NCBI RefSeq assembly: GCF_963855985.1 | Contig: NC_087099.1 | Coordinates: forward strand, 14,166,001 to 14,230,000 | From: Ostrinia nubilalis | Lineage: Eukaryota > Arthropoda > Insecta > Lepidoptera > Crambidae | DNA: 64,000 nucleotides | Direction of reading: 5' to 3' | Shown: positions 33,082 through 44,100 of the stretch, in pieces | How positions within the stretch are numbered: the stretch's first letter is position 1 | How the letters are laid out: each line of letters begins with the position of its first letter | Program-made: the position numbers and the translations under genes | The notes under the pieces: generated by a model | The model's input: the letters and a program-made list of their open reading frames with translations, nothing else | Database searches by the model: none | What the model was told of the DNA's origin: nothing

Positions 33082-34310
33082 CGGCCGAATACTGAAACGC
33101 CATTTAAATATTTGTCGGCTTCTCAAATAGTTAAGCAGCTCCTAAACTTACATTTCGCATACTCAAAACAATATCTGAGCAGTTCTCAATTTTTAAGCAC
33201 CTCTCAAATTAAGTTGCACTCAAACGCCACTCAAATGAATTTTCGCATACTGAAACGCCATTCAACGCTAAGCATTACTCAAACAACTGTCAAATCGTCT
33301 TAAGCAGCTGTTAAATTTGAGAGTGCTTGCGCGGTATCTTAAATCCTATTCTTATACCTAAATCGACCTAAATAGTGGTAAATAATGTGTGTTACGTGTG
33401 TTATCATTTCTTTCGAGCCTCGAGGAAATACCTAGATCTAATCGCAGGAACGCAATAAGGCTGAACGCTATTGAAAAATATTATTATAATGACATGCAAT
33501 TTCGAGCGAGGTTCCGCGTCTCTAAAGAAACGGTGTCGTTTCTGGATTCATAATTTGGAAGCTCTTTGAAACCCCTCACCAAATGCCATACAACCAGTGG
33601 ACCAAATACTTATTATAACCCTACTGTTCTAAGCAACGGGAAGTTATGAACGTGTACTAGGTGATATCTTCCACATCTAACAGCCAACTGTGCATCGTAT
33701 AGTGCACGAAGTAACAACCAAAATAGCTGCTATGAAATCGCTTTACATAAACCATGCCTATTTCTGAGGATTAAGGGGACATCGCATAGCAGCATTTCCA
33801 AGAGTTGTTGATTTGTCAATTTGATGCTCTGTGACAGAGCCTCTGTCAGTCAACAATGATAAATGTCAATTGTGGTTACGTTTCGGTCCACGATCGCCAC
33901 TTAATAGATTTCAACAATAAAAAGTATCACCTTTAAAATTATTTTTTTAATTAAATAAAAATGCAAGCATTAATTTTTTAATATGATAAAAAGAGATTTA
34001 TATATAATAGAAACTAAAAATAAACTGTTCTATGTTAAGTTGATTGAGTATATTTCCATAAAAGACAATACATAACCAAACGATGCTGCGTGTAATGGAT
34101 AAAAGACGTAAAGTTATCATTTGTGTAAATGAAAACATACTTTTTTTGGTAAATGTTGCCATTATGTAAACATTTGAGAGCTGCTTAGCTGATCACGGCT
34201 TCAAATCCGTTGAGTAGCGTTTGAGAATACCATTTAAAATTGAAGGATACTTAAATTTAGGAGCCCGTCAGCTGAGTGACAGATTTGAGTAGTGTTTCAG
34301 TATTCGGCCG
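33082..34310 (+). mobile_element. PIF/Harbinger element with degenerate transposase
   Basis: 1229 bp; TIRs CGGCCGAATACTGAAACGCC-like (left) and GTTTCAGTATTCGGCCG (right), TTA at 33079-33081 and 34311-34313. Between 33440 and 33790 broken frames encode FRARFRVSKETVSFL and, later, PTVHRIVHEVTTKIAAM, both typical of Harbinger transposase N-terminal and DDE-proximal helix regions. Stops and frameshifts make it inactive. Repeated TCTCAAA/TTTGAGA words fill the ends. Confidence 0.85.
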
Positions 34311-34331
34311 TTAGACCTCTATATCACACAA

Positions 34332-34626
34332 GGTCACAATCGTGCGTCGATAGAGGCAGAGTAAATACAAATGAGTAGGTCATCTTCATAGAAACGCACG
34401 GGCGCGGTTTATATGTGAGCGCGCCAATACGTATGCGGCGCGCACGCACACACTGACAAAATTCGGGGCAACTCCCCGCTAATCCCCGCTAAATTTTGTC
34501 AGTGTGTGCGTGCGCGCCGCATACGTATATTGGCGCGCTCACATACAAACCACGCTCGGTGAGTTTCTATGAAGATGACCTACTCATTTGTATTTACTCT
34601 GTCTATATCGACGCACGATTGTGACC
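34332..34626. mobile_element. Near-perfect foldback MITE, about 295 bp
   Basis: Left arm GGTCACAATCGTGCGTCGAT ... GCGCGCACGCACACACTGAC; right arm is its reverse complement, ending ATCGACGCACGATTGTGACC. The loop is about 40 bp with CCCCGCTAATCCCCGCT. Confidence 0.92.
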
Positions 34627-34649
34627 ACACCACAAGAAAGGCAGTTTTC

Positions 34650-34794
34650 AGATGACGCGTTTTTACACGCGCGTTTTGAATCGCGCGATTGTAATTCTTA
34701 GGTGAATCGCGCGACTGCATGTGGACAGAATATATGAACGTCTAGTACCTCACTATCGCGCGATTCGAAACTCGCGAGTAAAAACGCGTCATCT
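34650..34794. mobile_element. Small MITE, AGATGACGCGTTTTTAC arms
   Basis: Left AGATGACGCGTTTTTACACG and right GAGTAAAAACGCGTCATCT with internal AATCGCGCGATT palindromes. No coding capacity. Confidence 0.85.
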
Positions 34795-34856
34795 GGACAG
34801 GCTCAAAGCGACACGCATTCTATAAAAGGGCGAGCATTGACAAAGTAACATTGCCA

Positions 34857-34938
34857 ATAACTCCGATATAAGCATGAGCTTCGACTAAGGCAGGTTATAC
34901 ACCTCTTTGTGTCAACGCGAGGCAATTTAAAGAAGTTT
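34857..34938 (+). repeat. Third copy of CDC16 exon 12 end
   Basis: CCGATATAAGCATGAGCTTC GAC TAA, then GGCAGGTTATACACCTCTTT and GTCAACGCGAGGCAATTTAA. ATG has become ATA in one codon, so this copy has started to decay. It ends at the MITE at 34939. Confidence 0.8.
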
Positions 34939-35103
34939 AAGGCTGGTTTTAGTGTCACGCGGACCGTCAGCCGATCTGTATGAACTGCTAGGGAGCGGAG
35001 CGGTTCCTCCGGACCGCATTACTCTAAAACGCTCCCTAGAAGTACAGATCGGCTGTGCGGAGCGATCCGCACTGACAGTCCGCGTGACACTAAAACCAGC
35101 CTT
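34939..35103. mobile_element. MITE, AAGGCTGGTTTTAGTGTCACG arms
   Basis: Left AGGCTGGTTTTAGTGTCACG and right CGTGACACTAAAACCAGCCT are perfect inverse copies; inner arms GATCTGTATGAACTG / AGTACAGATC continue imperfectly. About 165 bp. Confidence 0.9.
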
Positions 35104-35105
35104 AG

Positions 35106-35430
35106 GCCAGGAACGCACTACGCGGTTGGCCGGAGTGCTGTCAGCCGTCCGGTTAACCGCAGTCAAAAACGTGTATTGAAAATTAGTTTTAGAGCGCCTT
35201 CATTACGTCACAAGTAGTGCGGCAGCAGCGTGACTATAGCAGCGCGACAGACGCGCTGCCGATAATTTCATACTATGTGACAGCGGATGCCTGCCTTCAC
35301 ATTATGAAAACGCCGCTGCCGCGCTGCTTGCTCGTAATGTGAAGGCGCACTTATGTCATGCGGCTGTTTCAATACATATTTTTAACCGGACGGCTGACCG
35401 CATTCCGGCTGGCCGCATAGTGCGTTCCAG
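35106..35430. mobile_element. MITE carrying a second nested MITE
   Basis: Outer ends CCAGGAACGCACTACGCGG and CCGCATAGTGCGTTCC with inner GTCAGCCGTCCGGTTAACCG and AACCGGACGGCTGACCGC. Nested element 35194-35348: GCGCCTTCATTACGTC ... TAATGTGAAGGCGC. The nested element has another copy, inverted, at 61979-62141. Confidence 0.88.
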
Positions 35431-35777
35431 GACTTCCAGGCCTTACGCCTCTTTCTATCAACTCCCGATCTCCAAGAAGGCGATACAAAGTTTTCCATCG
35501 TGAAAACTGCTAACTATGCAACGGAACAGCTAACTGAATAGCTATGCAAGCTTAGCTAAAATTATTGCTCTTGGTCTGCAACTGTCAAGTCAACAAAATT
35601 TAATCCGACACTAATATTACATACTTTGTCTAGATATACCTACTGCCCGATTATTTAGATTGTAGCCTAAGAAATTGATTACACCTACTTATGTTTAAGT
35701 GTAAATTGTGTAAATATCTAGTTTGATTGCACTGGATTGCAATTTTTTTTTGTGTATAAGCAAGTAAATATAGTGTA

Positions 35778-35783
35778 AATAAA
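35778..35783 (+). terminator. Candidate CDC16 polyadenylation signal
   Basis: AATAAA in GTGTAAATAAACTTAATTTT, after a stretch that looks like an ordinary 3' UTR end and before a T/G-rich tail (TTTTGTTTG). An earlier signal cannot be excluded, since the 3' flank is full of insertions. Confidence 0.5.
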
Positions 35784-35874
35784 CTTAATTTTGTTTGAAT
35801 CTAAAATCTCAACACCTACCGAGTTAAAGGGAAATGGGAATTATCGATTAATATTACAATTACTTTTTATATAA

Positions 35875-35880
35875 TTTATT
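35875..35880 (-). terminator. Candidate orb polyadenylation signal
   Basis: TTTATT on the plus strand reads AATAAA on the minus strand. It is about 1.45 kb past the orb stop codon and about 90 bp from the CDC16 signal, giving a tight tail-to-tail arrangement. Confidence 0.5.
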
Positions 35881-35883
35881 TTT

Positions 35884-37323
35884 CCAATAACACTTTACAA
35901 TATATTTTAAAATCAAACAAGCTTTGGAGATTAAAATCAACATTTCATGTATTATGAAACCCTAAAATTCTATAAAAATCACCATGATTATACATTTTAA
36001 AAGCCCTTTAAAACGTTTAAAAGTATCGCGATGGACAGCCTACGATGGGCTACTAACAGGCACCGTAAAAATCGATTAAAATCACCTAACTAGTACAGGC
36101 ACATGTAAAATTTATCTATTGAACAACTACGCGGAAGGCGTATGATAATATTCGTATAAAATCGATAAATTGTAATATGCATATCATTGATATAGTTATT
36201 GATCTACAATATATTAGCAAAAAATAAAGTTACTCCAGTGATTATCGTATACAAAACAAGATTGTGGCGCTACTTCATTAGACTATACATTGGGGTAATG
36301 TTCAAAATGGAATGTATAATTAAGACAGCAGCCACGAGTTCATAATCAAAATATTCTAAATAATTTAAAGCTCAATATTCTGTCATTGCGCAAAATCACG
36401 TCTTTTACAGTCTTTTAGCGTCCCAAATTTTTTACTATAAATATTTGCTTACAGACGTGAAAACTTATACAAAATAATACTTAAAATTTAGCTAACGAAA
36501 TACAACACTTCACAACGACAGAACATGGCACAACCGTTACTAACATCGACTGTGAACCTTCAAAGGATTCTCAACATAAAGTATTCATATGAATTTAAAT
36601 TAACTTGGCAGAAAATTACTAGTCAATGTAAAGACCAAAGATGTGTTAGAATTTGGTCAGGTTCGCAGCAGATGCAGTGACGGTCAAATCAACCTTACGA
36701 CTAAGCAAATGCTGGAGCGCCCAACTTAATAGCGGCTCGACAACAAATCTCTCGTCTCAACTAGTGGCACTAGTAACTAGCACTAGTGCGACTAGTGGGG
36801 ACAGCCACTCGGGCAAAATACCCGTTAAAGTATCACCGTATTGGCGACTATTGAACTAGCAACTAGTTTTGCAGCCATGTGCCTTTGTGCTCAGGTTTTA
36901 TAATCAACGAAAGTTTCATTTAGTCTCTTTCTATTGTCTTAGAAAGATATAATGTTGACTAGCAAATTCCGGGAAGGCATTCGCTTCGTTGAATATAAAA
37001 GCTTAGCATTACAGAAGTAAACGAAGATTTCATTGCGTGTCAAAATTACGTCAGTAACGGTGCTCGCAAGTGAACAACGTTCGGATGACCGAGAGCAGAC
37101 TCAGTTTTTATGGCACACATTGAAATGGACACGTTAAAGGATTCTTTCACTCGAGACGAAGTAAAGTCGAGAACAAAAAGTGAAGTCCACCAGAATATTT
37201 AGATTTTCGACTTTACCTCTACTCCAGGCAAAGAAACCCTTAGCAGTACAAGGCTCTGCAGTTCCTAGTTCACGCGCTAACGCTTGCGACTAGTGCGTCG
37301 GCGCCACTAGTGCGGTTCTGCAA
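35884..37323 (-). other. orb: orb 3' UTR (predicted) with CPE-like sites and ACTAGT cluster
   Basis: Minus-strand UUUUAAU at 35930-35936 and 36075-36081, UUUUUAU at 35972-35978 and UUUUAU at 36156-36161 match cytoplasmic polyadenylation elements, the site bound by CPEB/Orb. About ten ACTAGT hexamers lie between 36090 and 37330. UTR extent is inferred from the stop codon and the candidate AATAAA; no ORF or exon interrupts it. Confidence 0.5.
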
Positions 37324-37421
37324 CTAGTGCGGAGGCCAGGCAGCGTCCGTGGAATCTTCTGGAGGCGCGGCGTCTAACTCGCTCGCGCCACTTGTGCCGC
37401 TTGTTGCAGGGGACGGGGTTC
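37324..37421 (-). CDS. orb: orb last coding exon
   Basis: After TTTCTTTAG, GA joins the preceding G to make glycine, then [31 protein letters not shown] and TAG at 37324-37326. Low-complexity Ser/Thr/Ala tail typical of the variable CPEB C terminus. Phase and acceptor agree with the exon at 38146. Confidence 0.8.
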
Positions 37422-38101
37422 CTAAAGAAAAAATCTTTGTTAAAAGAGTTCTAGCTTGTTCGATTAAATTAAGCCAACTGTTGAATTAATACCAAAAAAA
37501 TAAACAAAGCTAGTAAATAATATTTGTGGTTGTAAGATGAGATCAGTTCCGACTACGTCACAATGGAAAATCTAAATTATTGGGTCTGGTACTAAACAGC
37601 TCTTAATTTCAAGGTACAAGCAGTGTTGAATAAATTACTTTTACAGGTTTGAACATAATATACCTTAATCTGTAAATCATAGCAACATATTCAAGCTAAA
37701 AACTGTAGCATCTATGTTGTAAAAAATTTCTTAAATATTACAATTTCACACCACAATATTATAGTCGAGAAGCGGTGGATATCGAACCCGCGTTCCTCGG
37801 ATCTTGAGTCGAGCCAGTCCGACCCATTCACCGTTCGGCTATCGTGGCTAATATAAGAGCTATTTCGCTACAAATCCGCGAGATTATAAAATTATTTAGA
37901 GTTATTTTTGCAACAAAACTAGTGGTGTTTTGTAGCAAAATGTTTAAAATATAAAAAAACTATTGATATAACTCTCGCTCTCTGAAAAACATCAATCTTT
38001 TAAACTGCGATCTCCAACCCGCCTGCCAAGCGTGGGGATGGCAAAACCTCCAACTATAGTAGAGAAGGCTCATAGTCCAGCAGTGGACTGTAAAGGGCTG
38101 T

Positions 38102-38133
<32 letters not shown>

Positions 38134-41100
38134 GATTTAACTCACCCTCGCTAGGCAGCGCGTAGGAGCAGCCGTAGGCAGAGTCGGGCTGGCGCGCGTG
38201 GTGCGACGGCGCGGGCGCACGCGGCGCTGCCTTGGAGTTGCGCATCAGCGGCTTGTGCTCGTCGCCCGAGTGCTGCCACACCCAGCACGAGCGGCAGAAG
38301 TATCTGCCACAAAGAAAGAAAAAATATTTATTTGACAACTAAAAAAGTACAAAAACAATGAAGAGAAAAGAGAAAAAAAAATGTTGCCAAAGAGGTCACC
38401 CACTCAGTATCATCTTGACAGTTGACATTTTACTGCCAAGTGCCAAGACACTGGTTTTCAGTAGGTAACTTGTACGCAAGAGATTCATTATTAAAAAGCA
38501 CTTCCACGTCTCGTCAGTTCTCGAATAGCGACCACGGGCCGGGCCTTTGTCTACCAATGGACGTCATGCGAATGAAACGACTTATTATTACTTTCTGCGG
38601 GACAAATGGGTCAATGCTAAGAAATAACAGCGCAAGAAACTCAGTCACTCGTCTATTGCAAAATTGAGACTTTAGAAAAGCTTAGACGACTATCTTTAAA
38701 AATGGTTTCCATAAATTAAATAGGAGGTAACGAGTTCAGCAAATTATCAAAAGTTTAAATTACAATACACGGTGAAATTCTGAAGTATTAAATTTTATGG
38801 ACATAGTCAGAGCTTGGATCATGTCACTTGCATTACAGCTAATATAAAAAAAATATCATTACAGTAGCTAACTCCAAGTTCTAGACATAAAAGGAATACA
38901 TAGGCCACGCTGAACTGTCCCACCAAACTCAATGACAGGGTGGCGCTACCATCGTTCAACTACACTCGGCATCAAATAAATCGCACCTCCTGCGACAAGC
39001 ACTTATCAAACGTATGCATCCCCTCTTCCCACCAACATTGGTACCATTTGAAAGCCTAGTTCTAAACTTCATTTCATTAAAGGAAAGGTTTTTACCCCAA
39101 AAATGTGTCTTTACAAGGATCCAGAGTCACTTCTTCAAAAAATAGGTAGTTACGCTATAGCCATTTTTTATGACTATAAAACTGTTAAGTTGGGATTAAT
39201 CGCTATCCATCTGTTAAAGAGGGCATGTGAGATCTTTATTTGGTTTTATAACCATAAACATTAGTCTAATTGTTCCCAGAGGTGAGGTCTATTTTCAAGT
39301 CACATTTATGGTATATGTTAATCATTTATTTAGAAATGAAATGTATTTTTCTTTAAGGATATTTATTGGGCTTTCAAATAACACCAATATTGTTGGGGTA
39401 CCATGATTGTGTCAGAAGAAAATCTTTAAAGTTCGCGTCGCGGAAGGTGCGGTTTATTTGATGTTGAGTGTATATGGTTTCCAACATGGCAAAAATCGGA
39501 ACCAGCGATTCGGTATTGACGGTGGCGCCCCGCTGTCAATGTCGTGGATAGGACAGTTCAGTATATTGGAACTATAGGTACTAGGATAAGAAAATGTTTT
39601 GACGTACCTGAAGCACATGGGCTCCCTGCAGAAGTAGGGCCCCTGCTGCAGGTTGCACACCGAGCACATCGAGTCCTCCAGGTACGGGTCCACTTGCACC
39701 TGTAACCGATAAATGACACACGTCAAAACAAATACAAAAATAGTTTGTAACCTGTGAAAATGTTACTAGAAAATTTTAGAATTCGAAAAAAGGCATTGTT
39801 TAAAATCTAGCCTATAATATAGTCCCTAACCGTAACGAAACTAAATCAGTAACGAAAGTTAGTCTCGAAAGATGCAGATAAAACAACAGGAACGATTCCT
39901 CAAATGTGCTATGATAAGTCTACAAAACAATATGCAAGGGCTTTTTAAAAAGTTTTAAGCTGAACGTCAATCGTCGGTCAATACTTAACATCAGGTGCGA
40001 TTGTGGTCAAATACCTGCCTTGTTATGCATAAAAAAAAATACTACCTGCATGTATCAAACAAGGTTGTATGTTTCTTTAATAAAGATAAATAAATACTGT
40101 ACACTGTCAGCGCAATGGCGGAAAAACATAACATAAAAGTCGGGTAATAAAAATGACAATTGCCAACAATCAGTATGCAGACGTTCTGCTCAAAACATTT
40201 AACCTAAAGCCCGCCCCAATCCAAAAAGCCCCAAGCTACCCATCCTTATCACTCGCGCGTAATTATATTGCTGTCGCGACTGTGCGACGGGCGACCGCAG
40301 TGAGTGTGCGAGCGCGACAGCAACATAATTACGCGCGAGCGATAAGGATGGGTAGCTTGGGGTCATTGGACAAAATTCTACGTGCTCACGGACCAGACTA
40401 TAGCCCTTATAGGAGTGATAAATCTTACCTTCTTAGAGAACTTGTCGGTGAAGATCTCGACGTAGGCAGCGGATATGGCACGCACGTACGAGCGCACGTT
40501 GTTGAACGTCACGCGCCCAGACCCGATCGGGTACTTGTTCTTGTCCGTGTCGATACCTGTGGAGAATAAACTTCGTTAAAAGGGCTGAAGATTGGAAGTA
40601 TTTTGCTGCTATTTCATCTAATACCAGAGGGGAATATTCTTTGATTCTTGTATTACACGCTTGCAAATGAAGCAATGAATAATATGGATAGGTGCTGTTA
40701 TTTTTGAGCGATTGAAAATGCATTTAATCTAGGTATTGATATGAAAGGATACTTTCAAGAAAAAAAAAAATACATTACGTAGTGAGAGTATAAAATTCTA
40801 GAAACTAAGTGCGCGAATCCCAGTTGCAAGTGGTAAAGAAAAATATAAGGGTTCTGTTTTTTCCTTTTGAGGCACGTAACCCTAAAAATGTTATTTCAAA
40901 CAGACCATTGGCCGGCATAAATCCACATAGGAGAAGAGTTCATAATGGTGGCAAGCGCGGAGATGACCTAACCTTGACACTGAGCCAACCGTATATGCCA
41001 ACATTTTTTGAACCAGATTTTGAACTTTAATCTGGTGGCAAAACTGACCAGCAGCTAAAGAACAGAACTACTCACCGGCATAAACAACTCCCGAGAACAG

Positions 41101-44100
41101 ATCATTCATAATAGTAGCGAGCGCGGAGAAGCTGAGCCAACTTTATATTATACCCAAATGTTCGCCGCCTGATTTAGAATCAGATAGCAAGCAAAGATTT
41201 GTCCACTAGTAGCTAAAGAACAAAACACTACTCACCAGCATAAACAACTCCCGAGAACAGGTCGTTCATGATGGTAGCGAGCGCGGACGCACTGAGCATG
41301 CCGTGCAGTGCACCCACGAACACTGTGCGCGCCGGCTCCAGCCGCACTGAGCCGCCCTCCACCCAGTTGGCGTCCGACACCGCCCACGGGATCACCTGCA
41401 CCTGTACAGAACGCAATTTTAAATTGTAACACCCTTATCTATACTTCTATACTAATATTATAAATGCGAAAGTAACTGTCTGTCTGTCTGCCTGTGTCTC
41501 TTTCATGCCTAAACCACTGAACCGATTTTGATGAAATTTGGCATAGAGATAGACTCCCGGGAAAGGACATAGGATAGTTTTTATCCCGGTTTTTGAAACG
41601 GACGCGCGCGATAAAGTTTTTCTGTGACAGACAAAATTACACGCGGGCGAAGCCGCGGGCGGAAAGCTAGTTCATAATAATACAAACAGCGTATACCTAT
41701 TTTAACTATTACACTGTTTTATCTCGTTCCTACTTGACGCTGTCATTTGATAGAAAGTGACAGAACAGTAATAGTTAAAATAATCTTAATATGCTGTTTA
41801 CATTATTATGAATGTAATTCTTAAGGATGTAATTCTTTATTTATTTATTTAACAGGACAACCAACAACACATGCACTAGAAGACTAACAATATTTAGGTT
41901 CTTACGCAACAGACCCGTAATATGAAACCCCGCCATTTTATTGTTTTATCCTAAGCTACAACAGTACCAAACTACAGCAGTTATGAAATTTTTAACTTGT
42001 TGACGCTCAAAACGCTTAATTTAGAACGCCAACTGAAATTAACTCATAAAATATCGGTGACAAATGTAGCACACGTAAAAAATTTGGCGCCCAACGTGTT
42101 AGGTAAAATTTGGCGCCCAGCGTGTTAGGTAAAATTTGGCGCCCAGCGTGTTGGGATGAAATTTGGCGCCCAACGTGTTATATAAAATCTGGCACCCAAC
42201 ACGTCACTAATTTGGCGCCCAACATGTAACTAATTTGGCGCCCAACATGTAACTAATTTGGCGCCCAACATGTAACTAATTTGGCGCCCAACATGTAACT
42301 AATTTGGCGCCCAACATGTAACTTATTTGGCGCACAGCGTGTAACTTTGGCGCTCAACGTTTTGTGTAAAATCTGGCGGCCAATGTGTTGTATAAAATTT
42401 GGCGACCAACATGTAACTAATTTGGCGCCCAACGTGTTGCTAATTTGGCGCCTAATGTGCAACTAATTTGGTGCCCAGCGTAACTTGCGAACTACAAGTT
42501 TTGCACCCAACGTGGAACTTGTTTAATCTTACAATTTGAATCGTACAATTGTTTATATGCGCAATGTTTTGCTCAGACCATATACAGGGTGTTAGGTAAA
42601 TGGGTATATGAGCCGACACTAGCCCATGTTAACATGGTCATATAAATGGTATGGTGAAGTCAGAAAATTGATATCTTCATTTTAATTTTCATACAAATCC
42701 GATTTTATAAAATTTATATTGTATGAAAATTAAAAAAAATAAAATGATATCAAATTTCTGACTTCATCATACCATTTATATGACCATGTTAACATGGGCT
42801 AGTGTCGGCTCATATACCCATTTACTTATCACCCTGTATAGGTTAGCTATGTTTTGAGTTGAGTTTGAATTTTAACGTGTCAAGCCTACTTACATCTTTG
42901 GCCCGGAACTTGCGCGAGACGACGCGGTAGTACCAGTCCTTGCCTTCGCGGCGTGACGCCTCCAATAACGCGCGCACGCGGCGCTCGCTCTCCAGCGTGA
43001 CGTAGGCGAAGCCCCGGGGCGAGCCGCCGCCTGCGCCGCCGCCGGGCCCGCTGCCCTCGCGCCCTGGCCACTCCACCCTGGAATAAAAGATTAGAGTAAA
43101 AAAACTAAAATATTAGCAGAAATAAAGGCTCTTATTTTTAAATCTATACTTATAATTAATCTGTAGAGAGGTCAATTCTGTACATGAAATACATTTTCAA
43201 AATAACTATCAGGGGGCGATTAGTGATCGATACTGATGCCAAAAATGCAATCAGTAAAATTTTTGTCTGTCTGTCTGTATGTTCCTTATAGAAACAAAAA
43301 CTACTCGACGGATTTTAACGAAACTTTGTACAATTATTCTTCATACTCCTGGGCAGGTTATAGTATACTTAGGAGCAGAGTAGTGTAGGGAAATTTTGGG
43401 AGAACGGGAGAAGTTACTCCATTTTTAAGCTTCCGTCGCGTGTGCAGCCTTAATGGTTAAATTTGGAAGGGACGGAGCTTAGGTACCGTAGAGTTCCACT
43501 AAGAAAGGAATTCCCGAAATTCCCACGGGAACGGGAATAAGCGGGAAAATCCTTTTGTATGAAAAATCTAAACCGCTTAAGTTAGACGCTTGAAATTCGG
43601 CATGCAGGTACCTTAGTAAACTTAAAGCTAAGTTACAACAGGATATTGCAAAATTCCCACGGGAACGGGAGTTAGCGGGAAAAAACATTTGTATGAAAAA
43701 TCTAAACCGCGTAAGATAGATGAAGGGGGTAAAACGGGATCCACGCGTACGAAGTCGCGGGCGGCCGCTAGTCAGAAATAAAAGCTCTTATTTTGAAATG
43801 AAACCTAAAAATGTTTTGACCATTAGAGCGCTAAGGAATTGCGTAATCTGATCCCCACTGCCACTATCGTGGTGGTGGTACTCTTAACAAGCATAATATT
43901 TAGCTTACCATGTACGTAAGTATTTACAAATTTTCTTTAAAAAAATCTAGCAACAACTAAGAATAAGGCACATCTGCAAAGACCAAAGTATCCAGACAGT
44001 TGTGTAAAACTGCTTGACCCTATTGGAGCAGAACAAAACATGAATGAGACTAAATAATAATAAATTTATTTATTTCGACCACATACAGATGATAGTGTTA

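Noticed and set aside
37770..37850. Functional tRNA-Leu gene
   Set aside because: A and B boxes are present but acceptor pairing and arm spacing are poor; better explained as a tRNA-derived SINE head or pseudogene.
42085..42500. Regularly spaced repeat resembling a CRISPR array
   Set aside because: Units are contiguous with no unique spacers, in an intron of a eukaryotic gene; it is a minisatellite.
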